A stretch of 42,601 bases of DNA, taken from NCBI GenBank assembly GCA_002705085.1, contig PAHO01000006.1:1-42601 (forward strand). Reading direction: 5' to 3'. Each line of letters opens with the position of its first letter. The stretch's first letter is position 1. The notes under the pieces are model-generated. The model was not told the origin of the DNA, did not search any database, and was given only the letters and a program-made list of their open reading frames with translations. The stretch is from Phycisphaerae bacterium (GTDB taxonomy: Bacteria > Planctomycetota > Phycisphaerae > Phycisphaerales > SM1A02). The position numbers and the translations under genes are program-made. Positions 9,024-17,216 of the stretch are shown here, piece after piece.

Positions 9024-10211
9024 TCAACGGCGGCGGCGATCGCCCACCAGAAGGTCAGATTCCATCTGCAATCGCTGATTTTTGGTCAGCAGCATGCGAA
9101 GCGTGTGGCTGGTTTCATTCGCCACCTCTCCAATCGCGCCGGTTTTGGACAGCAGGGCAATACGTGCTGGAGTTGGAATTCCTTCGTCAGGGGGCAAGAG
9201 AGGATTCAAGACCCGAGCTTCGGTATCACGCCGGGTCCGTGCATCATCGACCCCCCCTTGAACCAGAGGCAGCAACGATTTTTCGGAAGCCGCAAGCGCA
9301 CTCAATGCAGAATCAACCACCGTCTGATCTTGGATGGTGCTGGCGATCCACAACGCTTCTCGCCGTACATTGCCAATGCCCATCCAAGGCCACGTCGCGT
9401 CGTACACCGACAGCATCCATCGAGACCCGGCCGCTGGATCCAGCGACGCTTCGATGATCTGGGCCAAGGCTTCGGCGTGACGACGATGAATGCGCTCCAA
9501 CGTGGCCAGTTGGGCGGCCACCGCCGCCTCAGCTTCCGGCACACCAACCCCTTGCAGTTTGGCAATGGCGTGCCGATCAAAGGCATCGGCCAGCTCAAGA
9601 GCAGGACCATTCAAATATCGATCGATCTCAGTGGCCCAATCGGAAAGAAAGGGAGCCCAGTCTTCACGCAATCCACCAGACAACGCACCACCGGGTTGAA
9701 GTGCTTCATCCAAAAGGCGCAACAGGTCAACCCCCTCGCCTCCACCCGCTCGACCTTTCGTGCCCAATCCCCAGGGTTGCAGCCATGCTTCTCGGCGCAG
9801 AGCACGGAACGCTTCTTGGGCCTGACCCGAATCTTCAGGCATGGTGATGGCCGCGGTCAAAATCAGAGTGTCGAGCTCTTGGGCGGCACGGCGCCGGAAC
9901 GGTGCCTCAACTTTGCGGACCGCAGCTTGAAGCGATCGACGTTCCGTTCGATCCAAAATAAGTTCACCCCGAAGAGCGGCTTCAATGCGGTCTTGGCCCG
10001 CGGCCGAAAGAGCGGCGGCGCGTTCTTCCCGAATCAGATCAAGCTCAGAGACATAGGCCAATCGCGCCGCACGCAACAGTCCGGCTTGCTCACGGTTGAG
10101 CTGCAATTCACGCTCCAGCATCCCAAAGCGGCCAGGATCCAATTCTGGAACCAAGCGATCGGCAAAAGCCAAGGAACACCACAACAAAGCAAGAACAAAC
10201 GGCATGCGCAT
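9024..10211 (-). CDS. Exported helical protein of unknown function
   Basis: I do not recognise this 395-residue protein. It begins with a signal peptide (FVLALLWCSLAFA). The rest is predominantly helical, rich in Ala, Leu, Arg and Glu, with no cysteine in the mature part. Several stretches such as EREAALSA-like and RRRAAQELDTLI segments look like amphipathic helices. Clusters of Arg at the extreme C-terminus (GDRRRR) are notable. It lies 52 bases after xerD and 63 bases before eno on the same strand. Neither neighbour suggests a role. It may be a lineage-specific periplasmic protein. Confidence 0.7.
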   Translation of the reverse strand: MRMPFVLALLWCSLAFADRLVPELDPGRFGMLERELQLNREQAGLLRAARLAYVSELDLIREERAAALSAAGQDRIEAALRGELILDRTERRSLQAAVRKVEAPFRRRAAQELDTLILTAAITMPEDSGQAQEAFRALRREAWLQPWGLGTKGRAGGGEGVDLLRLLDEALQPGGALSGGLREDWAPFLSDWATEIDRYLNGPALELADAFDRHAIAKLQGVGVPEAEAAVAAQLATLERIHRRHAEALAQIIEASLDPAAGSRWMLSVYDATWPWMGIGNVRREALWIASTIQDQTVVDSALSALAASEKSLLPLVQGGVDDARTRRDTEARVLNPLLPPDEGIPTPARIALLSKTGAIGEVANETSHTLRMLLTKNQRLQMESDLLVGDRRRR

Positions 10212-10263
10212 AAGACCCCATGCTACGCCGCCAACGATCCCCAGAGTTCGGTTCTTTTGAGAG

Positions 10264-11160
10264 TTAGGCCCTTGGATGGTGCTGGGCGATGGTTTCGGCC
10301 AATTTTGAAGACGCCAGGTGGGTGTAGATCCGAGTTGTTTCGAGCCGGGCGTGCCCCAAGAGTTCTTGAATCACCCGCAAATCCGCCCCGCCCCGAAGCA
10401 AGTCCGTGGCGAAGGCATGCCGCAATCGGTGTGGATGCATGGTGCGAACACCCGCCGCGTCGGCGAGAGTTCTCAGCCGCTTCCACAGGGCCTTCCGGTC
10501 CATGGGTCGACCGGTCCGCGACAAGAACAACCGTCCTTCATCCTTGCCTGCAACACGGATCGCCCGCTCTTCCAGCCAAGCGTCCAAAGCATGAACCGCA
10601 GGCTGGCCCAGCAGCACGATGCGTTCTTTTCGCCCCTTGCCCATCACCCTCAGCGCCCGCTGGGCTGGAATTTGGTCCCGCAGCCGCAATCCCGCCGCTT
10701 CACTGGCCCGAATGCCCGTGCCGTACAGCACTTCCAACAAAGCCACGTCTCGGACGGGCATGCTGCCCTCGGCCGCCGCTCGCAACATCGCGGCCACTTC
10801 CTTGGCGGTCGCCACCCGTGGCAACCGCTGCGGCCGCTTTGGCGGATCGAGCCTGCGAAGGGGATCGTTCGACAAACGCCCTTCCGCCCGCTGGTGTTTA
10901 TAGAAGGATCGCGCGGCCGCCATGTGACGTCGGCGGGTGGTTGCGGCCAGACCTCGTTTGGCCAACCAACGGGCCCACGCTTCGATGTCCTCCGGAGAAG
11001 CCGCGTTGGGGTCTTGGATCCCCCGCCGCTTGAGGAATCCAGTCAAGCCCCGCAGATCACGCTGGTACGCCTCAAGGGTCCGAGGAGAAGCCCCGGCCTC
11101 CACCTGCATCCAGTGCAGGAAGGCATCGACCGGAGTCCGTGCTGACACACTGAGAGCCAT
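10264..11160 (-). CDS. xerD: Tyrosine recombinase XerD
   Basis: Site-specific recombinase that, with XerC, resolves chromosome dimers at dif under FtsK control. The N-terminal SAM-like domain contains SPRTLEAYQRDL. The catalytic domain has Arg in YGTGIRASEA, Lys in MGKGRKER, HRLRHAFAT, and His plus the nucleophile Tyr in LLGHARLETTRIYTH. The C-terminus QHHPRA matches the ending I remember for XerD rather than XerC. The ATG at 11160 gives 298 residues, the usual size; TTG and GTG codons further upstream are alternatives. ftsK, its functional partner, lies 8 kb away in the same window. Nothing mobile flanks it, so it is a housekeeping recombinase. Confidence 0.88.
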   Translation of the reverse strand: MALSVSARTPVDAFLHWMQVEAGASPRTLEAYQRDLRGLTGFLKRRGIQDPNAASPEDIEAWARWLAKRGLAATTRRRHMAAARSFYKHQRAEGRLSNDPLRRLDPPKRPQRLPRVATAKEVAAMLRAAAEGSMPVRDVALLEVLYGTGIRASEAAGLRLRDQIPAQRALRVMGKGRKERIVLLGQPAVHALDAWLEERAIRVAGKDEGRLFLSRTGRPMDRKALWKRLRTLADAAGVRTMHPHRLRHAFATDLLRGGADLRVIQELLGHARLETTRIYTHLASSKLAETIAQHHPRA

Positions 11161-11242
11161 CACCTTCAAATCGTCCCGGTGGTCCACCAACTTCGCTGCA
11201 GAATGCGGATTCCTTCATTCTTTGTGATCTCACAGCCCCACC

Positions 11243-11261
11243 ATTGCGCACATATTGCGCA
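11243..11261. repeat. Paired ATTGCGCA direct repeats upstream of flgF
   Basis: ATTGCGCA occurs at 11243-11250 and 11254-11261, a period of 11 bases or one helical turn. The inner TGCGCA is itself palindromic. The pair lies about 35-55 bases before the predicted start site of the sigma-54 candidate, so it could be an operator or activator site. Confidence 0.45.
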
Positions 11262-11270
11262 TGAGGCCGC

Positions 11271-11286
11271 CGGCATGGGGTTTGCA
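11271..11286 (+). promoter_or_regulatory. Candidate sigma-54 promoter for flgFGAH
   Basis: CGGCATG, four bases, then TTGCA match the -24/-12 consensus TGGCACG-N4-TTGCA with two mismatches. The invariant GG (11272-11273) and GC (11284-11285) are exactly ten bases apart. Transcription would start near 11297, giving a leader of about 54 bases. Sigma-54 control of rod and hook genes is common in many phyla. Confidence 0.5.
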
Positions 11287-11350
11287 CTGTCTTCCTCTAC
11301 GCCGTGGGTCATGGAGGACCGCGGCCAATTGGACGCAGGAGGCGCTCGCA

Positions 11351-12106
11351 ATGAATTACGGCATGTCAGTCTCGGCTTCGGGCACCCTCGCCGCATTGCA
11401 CCGGTTGGACACCCTCTCCAACAATCTGGCCAACGCCGAGACCCCTGGCTTCCAGGCGGATTTTGCTTTGGCCATGCAGCGGCCGGCCCCCAGCGCGGCC
11501 GCCGATGCGCCAGATCTTGGCCCCAACGCCCTCCTGGCTCGGCTTGGTGGAGGACTCTTCACCGCCCCCAACCGGGTTGATGTTCGCCCCGGCCCCATGG
11601 AACGCACCGAAGACCCTTTCCACATTGCCCTAGAAGGCAACGGCTGGCTCCGCGTCGAAGGCGACACTGGGCTAACGGAATACACCCGGGATGGCCGGCT
11701 GTTGGTGGATGCCGAAGGACGCTTGGTCCACGCGGCCAGCGGACAACCCATGCTCGACGATGGTGGCGCCATCATCACGATGGACCCCAACACCACGCCG
11801 GTCATTCAAGCCGACGGCACCATCTTGGAGAATGGTCTCCCCGTCGCCAAACTCGGAGTGGACCTGTTGCCCGCTGAAGGTCTGCAAAAGATCGGCGGGG
11901 GCTTGGTCCGACTGGTCCAAGGACAGGCGTCGCCCGCCACCAGTCGCATCCACCAAGGCATGCTCGAAGGTTCCAGCGTGAACCCCATTCGGGCGATGAC
12001 CGACCTCATCGAAACCAACCGTGCAGCCCAAGCCAACTTGGAACTGCTGCGCATGCACGACACCACCCTTGATCTGGCGTGGAACACGCTGGCTCGACCT
12101 GTTTGA
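11351..12106 (+). CDS. flgF: Flagellar proximal rod protein FlgF
   Basis: A 251-residue rod protein of the FlgF/FlgG family. The N-terminal flagellar rod motif reads LDTLSNNLANAETPGFQ, and the C-terminal helix SSVNPIRAMTDLIETNRAAQ is the standard family ending. The start is fixed by AGGAGG (11337-11342) eight bases before the ATG. It is assigned FlgF rather than FlgG because a clearer FlgG follows directly, and FlgF-FlgG is the usual order. It is first in a four-gene operon. Exported by the flagellar type III system, it assembles the rod. Confidence 0.85.
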   Translation: MNYGMSVSASGTLAALHRLDTLSNNLANAETPGFQADFALAMQRPAPSAAADAPDLGPNALLARLGGGLFTAPNRVDVRPGPMERTEDPFHIALEGNGWLRVEGDTGLTEYTRDGRLLVDAEGRLVHAASGQPMLDDGGAIITMDPNTTPVIQADGTILENGLPVAKLGVDLLPAEGLQKIGGGLVRLVQGQASPATSRIHQGMLEGSSVNPIRAMTDLIETNRAAQANLELLRMHDTTLDLAWNTLARPV

Positions 12107-12124
12107 TTTTCTGGAGTTTGACTG

Positions 12125-12937
12125 ATGGCCATTCTTTCCCTGCACAGCGCTTCTTCGGGATTGTCCGCCCTGGACACCAAGCTCGAAGTGATTGCCAACA
12201 ACATTGCCAATGCCGGCACCCAAGGCTTCAAAGGCAGCCGCGTGATGTTCGAAGACCTGATGTATCAGGAACGTGAGCAACCGGGAACCGAGAATGTGAA
12301 CGGTGACATCCGACCCACCGGGGTCTTTGTGGGCTTGGGCACCAAGGTCTCGGGCACCCAACTTGACTTCCGACAAGGCGGCATGGAACCCACCGGACGC
12401 ACCCTTGACTTCACCATCCAGGGCAGCGGCTTCTTTGCTGTCCAGGTCGAAGATGGTCTGGGCGTGAATGGACTCGCGTACACCAGGGCTGGCAACTTCG
12501 CCCTGAACGCCAACCGAGAATTGGTCGTGGCCAACTCCAACGGTCGCCGTTTGGTGCCGGCCATCACGATCCCTGAGGATGTGCCGGAAGAGAACATCAC
12601 GGTGACCGCCGATGGCATCGTGTCCTTCATCCAAAACGGACAAACCCAAGAAGCAGGACAATTGGAACTGACCGTCTTCCCGAACACATCTGGTCTGCAG
12701 CCCGTAGGCGAAAATCTGTTTGTGGAAACCACCGCGAGTGGGCAAGCCATCAACACCACGCCCACCGAAAATGGGGCCGGAAACATTCTTCAAGGCTTCT
12801 TGGAAGCTTCGAACGTGGACCCCACCAAAGAGTTGATTGATTTGATTCGCACCCAGAGATTGTTCGAAATGAACAGTCAGTCCATCCAAGCAGCCGACGA
12901 ACTGCTCCGCGAAGTGGCGAACCTCCGTCGTGGTTGA
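12125..12937 (+). CDS. flgG: Flagellar distal rod protein FlgG
   Basis: The 270-residue product forms the distal rod passing through the P and L rings. Hallmarks are the N-terminal LHSASSGLSALDTKLEVIANN, the GTQGFKGSR loop, LDFTIQGSGFFAV at the start of the core domain, and the C-terminal LEASNVDPTKELIDLIRTQR. The length equals the usual FlgG (about 260). It begins 18 bases after flgF. Its stop overlaps the GTG assigned to flgA. Confidence 0.95.
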   Translation: MAILSLHSASSGLSALDTKLEVIANNIANAGTQGFKGSRVMFEDLMYQEREQPGTENVNGDIRPTGVFVGLGTKVSGTQLDFRQGGMEPTGRTLDFTIQGSGFFAVQVEDGLGVNGLAYTRAGNFALNANRELVVANSNGRRLVPAITIPEDVPEENITVTADGIVSFIQNGQTQEAGQLELTVFPNTSGLQPVGENLFVETTASGQAINTTPTENGAGNILQGFLEASNVDPTKELIDLIRTQRLFEMNSQSIQAADELLREVANLRRG

Positions 12938-13697
12938 TGCTTTCGTCCTGATGACGGCTTTGGCTTCGAGCCGCGTCACCTTGCAGCACGAGGTGTGGCT
13001 GGAGGGCGACGCGCCGCTCACGCTTGGCGATCTGGCCAAACTCGAGGGCGACGCATGTCGCTACCACGCGATCGAAATCCCACAGCACCAGCCCAACGAG
13101 CCTGTCGATCTTGCCTTCGTGATGGATCTGCTCGATCACTGTGCCGCGCCCGTCTTCCAATGGGAATTCCGCGGAAGCGTGGCGGTCATTGAACGAACGC
13201 CCCTTCCAGCCATCGAAAAGCCAACGCCAACCGCTGCGCCCAACCCCGGTCCTCAGACTCTGCGAGCGATCATCGCCAAGCGGTTGAAACTGAACCCCGA
13301 TCAACTTCGAGTTCGCAGCTTGGATGAAGCCGAACTCCAAGAAGGCAACTGGACCCTCCGAACCCACCCGACCGTCCGAACCGTGCGGGCCAGGCTTGGC
13401 GAAGCAGAGCACGCCTTCACATTGGAAATCGCCGACGAGAAGGGTGAATGGCATCCCAACTGGCAATTCAACTCGCGATCCAAGTCGGAGGCCGCAATAC
13501 CTCCGGATTTGATCAAACGCGGCAACCAAGTCTCGGTTGAACGGCGTTTGGGCGGGTTCTTGGCCCGCACCAATGGACGGGTCCTTCGGTCAGCCAAAGC
13601 AGGCGAACCGGTCCAGGTGCGGCTTGATGATGGAGTGATCCGACACGGCACCCTCCGGAAGGACGGCGTGGTGGAACTGATGGAGGGTTCGTCATGA
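12930..13697 (+). CDS. flgA: Flagellar P-ring chaperone FlgA
   Basis: Periplasmic chaperone for FlgI assembly. The 255-residue product is diverged, but the C-terminal half shows the SAF-like pattern (KRGNQVSVERRLGGFLART, then AGEPVQVRL) characteristic of FlgA, and position between flgG and flgH supports it. The GTG at 12930 overlaps the flgG stop by eight bases; an ATG at 12951 is the alternative and would shorten the already brief hydrophobic leader. The first 110 residues are poorly recognisable. Its client FlgI is not in the window. Confidence 0.75.
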   Translation: MVDAFVLMTALASSRVTLQHEVWLEGDAPLTLGDLAKLEGDACRYHAIEIPQHQPNEPVDLAFVMDLLDHCAAPVFQWEFRGSVAVIERTPLPAIEKPTPTAAPNPGPQTLRAIIAKRLKLNPDQLRVRSLDEAELQEGNWTLRTHPTVRTVRARLGEAEHAFTLEIADEKGEWHPNWQFNSRSKSEAAIPPDLIKRGNQVSVERRLGGFLARTNGRVLRSAKAGEPVQVRLDDGVIRHGTLRKDGVVELMEGSS

Positions 13698-14428
13698 ACC
13701 GACTTGTGTGTCTTGGTCTGCTTTCGTTGACGGCCTGCGCTGGACCAGCCTCGGTCCGAGTGCCCCCCGCCCCATCCATCACTCCAGGGGTCTTGCCCAC
13801 CGTCCAGGTCCGTCCGGACGCCGCGAAACCAAATGCCCCCCAATCGATGACGCCGGTGGACCCTTGGGACACCAGTCACCTCCAAGTGGCCCACACCCCG
13901 GGTGAACACAAACCACGCACCTTCCACGAACACGATCTCATCGAAGTCTTGGTTCGTGAAAACAGCCGCAGCGAACGCACTGCGGAATTGTCCACGCAGC
14001 GCCGAGCCGATCTGAATGCCGGGATCAACCAGTGGCCCAATTTCCGGGCGCTGTTGAATGAACAGGGGCAGCAAAATTACACCCAGGGCCTTCCAACGAT
14101 TGCCGGAACCATTCAAAACCGGCATGAAACCGAAGGCGAATTTGAACGAGAAGATTCCTTCACGGCCCGAGTCATGGCTGAGGTCGCCCAGGTTCTCCCC
14201 AACGGGAACCTCATCCTTGAAGCCCGATCGGTCACCGAAGTTGATGGCGAACGAAGCGCGATTGTGGTCCGTGGACGATGCCGAGCCGAAGATGTCAGCC
14301 AACTGAACACGGTGTATTCCACCCAGTTGCATGATCTTGAGGTCACACAGCATTCGGAAGGTGAACTCCGGCGTGCTTCCAGCAAACCGTGGATCACAAG
14401 ATTGCTGGAAACCGTCTTCGGAGTGTGA
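13694..14428 (+). CDS. flgH: Flagellar L-ring lipoprotein FlgH
   Basis: Outer-membrane lipoprotein forming the L-ring. The N-terminus has a lipobox LTAC with the lipidated Cys near residue 15. The family region includes HDLIEVLVRENSRSERTAE and the C-terminal ANGNLILEARSV-type pattern (here LPNGNLILEARSV) followed by RGRCRAEDVSQLNTV. An ATGA overlap joins it to flgA. The stop codon abuts the stop of the convergent debranching-enzyme gene with no spacer, and no flgI follows. Presence of an L-ring indicates a Gram-negative type envelope. Confidence 0.92.
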   Translation: MNRLVCLGLLSLTACAGPASVRVPPAPSITPGVLPTVQVRPDAAKPNAPQSMTPVDPWDTSHLQVAHTPGEHKPRTFHEHDLIEVLVRENSRSERTAELSTQRRADLNAGINQWPNFRALLNEQGQQNYTQGLPTIAGTIQNRHETEGEFEREDSFTARVMAEVAQVLPNGNLILEARSVTEVDGERSAIVVRGRCRAEDVSQLNTVYSTQLHDLEVTQHSEGELRRASSKPWITRLLETVFGV

Positions 14429-16333
14429 TCAACTGAAACTGGCCAGAGTCTGAGGAGACATCCACCACTTGGGGCCACGTTCCACCAAGGCGGCCGCGCG
14501 GCGCCATTCAGCGACACTCCACGCTTGGGCCGGACATCCGTTTGGACGATGAGGCAGATCCCCGTCGTAGACCTCCGACAGTTGACCCAATCCTGCCGAA
14601 TCCAGCTCTCCGGCAAGAGGCTGCAGCCAGGTCTGGGCCGTGGTCCGCGACGCTGGGTCATGGTCTGAAGCCCGCAAGTGTGCTTCAACCAAGAAACCCA
14701 AGAGCCAGGGCCAGACCGTGCCTTGGTGATACGCACGATCCCGATTGGGCACCGTGCCTTCGTACCGCCCTTGGTACTCAGGGTCGGATGGCGCGAGGGT
14801 TCTTAGCCCGTAAGGCGTGAGCAGATGGGTTCGACAGAGGTCAACAATCCTCAACCGTCGAGCTCGATCCAATGGGGCCGCCCTCAGCGCTGCGGCGATG
14901 ACCATGTTGGGTCGAATCGCGCGATCCACGCCCCCGCCCTCGCTCGGTGAACACAAGCGGTCGACCAGCCCCCCGGTCTGGTCACAATAGAACGCGCCAA
15001 ATGATCCAGCGGTGCGTTCGGCAATGCGCCGCAAGCGTCCGCCTTCGGCACCATCAGCAGCCCGCTCAGCCAGCACCCGCAAGCTGTGGCACCACAAGGC
15101 CGACAGTTCGACCGGCTTGCCCATCCGTGGAGTGATAGGAATGCCATCCACCACGGCGTCCATCCAAGTCAGCGCGCGGCCTGGCTCTTCGGCCACCACC
15201 AACCCATCACTGTCGATGTGGGTTCCTGGAGAGGCCCCATCAAGCCAAGCTTCCACGATGGATCGACAGGCGGTGGCCACAGGACCATGGGCGAATGGTT
15301 GATCCGTCGCTTCGAGCCAGAGTCCAACCACATGCAGGTACCAAAGCGCGGCATCAGCTGAACCCAGATCGCGCCCCTCATTTTCATCGAGAAAACGATT
15401 GGGAATCCGACCATCCGAAACGGTGGCGCCCCAAGTTTCCAGCATGGCCTCGGCTTCATCCGTTCGGCCATCGACCAACAACAAACCTGGAATCGAAAGC
15501 AAAGTGTCGCGGCCCCAATCGGCAAACCAAGGCCACCCCGCGATCACCGATGGTCCCTGCGGATGACCACGTGCGACCAAGAAATCGGCGGCCGCTTGCG
15601 CCAACGGAATGTCAGAGTCGGCCACCGGCGGTACGGGGTACTGAGGCACTTGGGGCAGCACGTTGATGGTGAAATCCACCCGACCCTGATCATCGGCGAC
15701 GGCATCGACATAACCCGGCGTGAAGCATTCTTCTTCCGCGTCATAACCTCGCGTGTGTTCTTCGGCGAAACGCAAACCATGCCAATGGTCTGGCGCGGCA
15801 ACGAACACTCCGCCAGAGATTTCAAACCGAGCCCGGACCTCCCCTCGCTGGAGCAAGACGCCATTTGAAATCAATTCGATCTGGGGTGGATCCTCACCGC
15901 GATCGAACGCATGAAAATCAACCAAAGGGGCCAGCAAATGCACCCGAACGGTGGCGTTTGGAGCAACAAATCCTCGCCAGCGCAACACCACCCCTGGCGA
16001 TCCTCGCTTCATGGTGAGCGTGCGAACAAGTTCAACTTTGCCGGAGGCCCACTCGGTGCGAATACCGTTCGGTTCGTGCGTCGTGTGGTTGGGCACATGC
16101 ATTGGTGGGGACAGCACACCATGCGGAGCAAAAGTGGCTTGCCACAATGGTGTCTTTTCACCATGCTCAATGATCTCGGCCATCGCAGCCCGAAGGATGG
16201 TTCGGCGCCGCAAGGGTGGCGCCATGCTGGCCATGCACAAACCGTGGTATCGCCGGCGCGGCACACCATCTCGGGTGCCCATGGCGAACCCACCAAGTCC
16301 GTCGGTCAGCAGCCATTCATCCTGCGGTTGCAT
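14429..16333 (-). CDS. Glycogen debranching enzyme (amylo-alpha-1,6-glucosidase, GDE family)
   Basis: Hydrolyses alpha-1,6 branch points of limit-dextrin-like glycogen. The N-terminal domain starts EWLLTDGLGGFAMGT, the signature of bacterial GDE N-terminal domains. The C-terminal (alpha/alpha)6 domain contains AGWPWFADWGRDTL with the catalytic-type acid, NRFLDENEGRD, and GTVWPWLLGFLVEAH near the end. The ATG at 16333 has AAGGGG six bases upstream; two in-frame GTG codons precede it. The length of 634 residues is typical. It follows the three tiny envelope genes by 45 bases and may be co-transcribed with metF. Confidence 0.88.
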   Translation of the reverse strand: MQPQDEWLLTDGLGGFAMGTRDGVPRRRYHGLCMASMAPPLRRRTILRAAMAEIIEHGEKTPLWQATFAPHGVLSPPMHVPNHTTHEPNGIRTEWASGKVELVRTLTMKRGSPGVVLRWRGFVAPNATVRVHLLAPLVDFHAFDRGEDPPQIELISNGVLLQRGEVRARFEISGGVFVAAPDHWHGLRFAEEHTRGYDAEEECFTPGYVDAVADDQGRVDFTINVLPQVPQYPVPPVADSDIPLAQAAADFLVARGHPQGPSVIAGWPWFADWGRDTLLSIPGLLLVDGRTDEAEAMLETWGATVSDGRIPNRFLDENEGRDLGSADAALWYLHVVGLWLEATDQPFAHGPVATACRSIVEAWLDGASPGTHIDSDGLVVAEEPGRALTWMDAVVDGIPITPRMGKPVELSALWCHSLRVLAERAADGAEGGRLRRIAERTAGSFGAFYCDQTGGLVDRLCSPSEGGGVDRAIRPNMVIAAALRAAPLDRARRLRIVDLCRTHLLTPYGLRTLAPSDPEYQGRYEGTVPNRDRAYHQGTVWPWLLGFLVEAHLRASDHDPASRTTAQTWLQPLAGELDSAGLGQLSEVYDGDLPHRPNGCPAQAWSVAEWRRAAALVERGPKWWMSPQTLASFS

Positions 16334-16378
16334 CACCACCCCTTAAGACGAACGCTCTCCACTCCGAGCGAAACACAA

Positions 16379-16696
16379 TCAACGATCGCCAGCGGCCCGT
16401 TCAAACACATCCGACAAACGGTCCACACTCAAGCGCTCAAGCTCGGGGCGAGCCCCCGGTCGAACTCGGTACGCATGAATCGTTTCCGTGCGGTGATCCA
16501 AAACCACCACAAACGCCTCGCCGGCTGAAGTCCCGGGGCGATAGGTCGTGACACTGAAGTCATCGTGCACGATGCTGTCACCGGCCAAAGCGGCTGCCGC
16601 CAAAGAACTTGGGGTTGGCCCGGCTGACAACGGTCCCGCCACCAGCAAGCCCACCAAAACCAGACTTGAAGCCAACAGAGGCCATTCATGCTTCAT
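16379..16696 (-). CDS. Small exported protein, third of a coupled trio
   Basis: A 105-residue protein of unknown function. The ATG at 16696 has GGAGGTGGG upstream and overlaps the previous stop as ATGA. A signal peptide or anchor (LLASSLVLVGLLVAG) is followed by a short domain with FSVTTYRPGTSAGEAFVVVL then DHRTETIHAYRV. That pattern is echoed in the preceding gene (VTSTMEAGNSEVLYLID then DANREMVALRW), so the two look like diverged tandem paralogues. The strand pattern suggests a small beta domain outside the membrane. Confidence 0.7.
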   Translation of the reverse strand: MKHEWPLLASSLVLVGLLVAGPLSAGPTPSSLAAAALAGDSIVHDDFSVTTYRPGTSAGEAFVVVLDHRTETIHAYRVRPGARPELERLSVDRLSDVFERAAGDR

Positions 16697-17001
16697 CGTC
16701 CCACCTCCGAAGCTTTGGGCGCCAACTGCTTCGTGTCCCGATCGATGTCCCGGTATCCCAAACCAATGAAGGCTTGGCTGACTTGATCCCAACGCAACGC
16801 GACCATTTCGCGGTTCGCGTCATCGATCAGATACAGGACTTCCGAGTTCCCGGCTTCCATGGTGCTGGTCACCATCAAATAAGAACCACGAGGTCGTGGG
16901 TCCACCGCACCACCACGTGCGGGTGATTCCAATTGGAAGACACACAAGGCCGACAGCAACACCACGTTGACCGCCAACAGCGATCGACCAAGCGGGCTCA
17001 C
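16693..17001 (-). CDS. Small membrane-anchored protein, second of the trio
   Basis: A 102-residue protein. The start is the GTG at 17001, which overlaps the previous gene's stop as GTGA; longer upstream extensions of this frame run over another gene and are unlikely. One N-terminal membrane segment (SLLAVNVVLLSALCVF) is followed by a domain reading SYLMVTSTMEAGNSEVLYLID and DANREMVALRWD, similar to the next gene. The family is unknown to me. The overlapping junctions on both sides imply coupled synthesis of all three small proteins. Confidence 0.68.
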   Translation of the reverse strand: MSPLGRSLLAVNVVLLSALCVFQLESPARGGAVDPRPRGSYLMVTSTMEAGNSEVLYLIDDANREMVALRWDQVSQAFIGLGYRDIDRDTKQLAPKASEVGR

Positions 17002-17216
17002 TCCCGGTGACTCCGCTTGCTTGACCAAAGGTTGATCAAAACCACGGCCGCACCAATGACCGCCATCAGAAGAAAAGCGAGCAATGGGGAAGGCGTGCCC
17101 GAGACCACCGCTTCCGGTGGACCCTTTGGACCCTTTAGAGCCTCTTGAGCAAGAAAGGCGGCAACAGCTGCAGATGGGAACATAAGGGGCAGCATACCGG
17201 GGCCGAAGCCAATCAC
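16998..17216 (-). CDS. Small membrane protein, first of the trio
   Basis: A 72-residue protein starting at a GTG that overlaps the metF stop as GTGA. It has an N-terminal hydrophobic segment (GMLPLMFPSAAVAAFLA), a Gly/Pro/Lys-rich middle, and a second membrane segment (LLAFLLMAVIGAAVVLINLW) ending in a basic tail. No homologue is recognised. Two membrane spans around a loop suggest an anchor or partner for the two following proteins (inference). Confidence 0.62.
   Translation of the reverse strand: MIGFGPGMLPLMFPSAAVAAFLAQEALKGPKGPPEAVVSGTPSPLLAFLLMAVIGAAVVLINLWSSKRSHRE

Noticed and set aside
8691-11033. 780-codon plus-strand open frame
   Set aside because: It is antisense to eno, the exported protein and xerD, all better supported. 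GC-rich codon bias explains the open frame; no motifs were seen.
10264-11160. Integrase of a mobile element
   Set aside because: The protein carries the XerD-like ending, there is no attachment repeat, tRNA or cargo, and neighbours are housekeeping genes.
11672-13039. 455-codon minus-strand frame across flgF and flgG
   Set aside because: It lies opposite strongly recognised rod proteins and has no family features.
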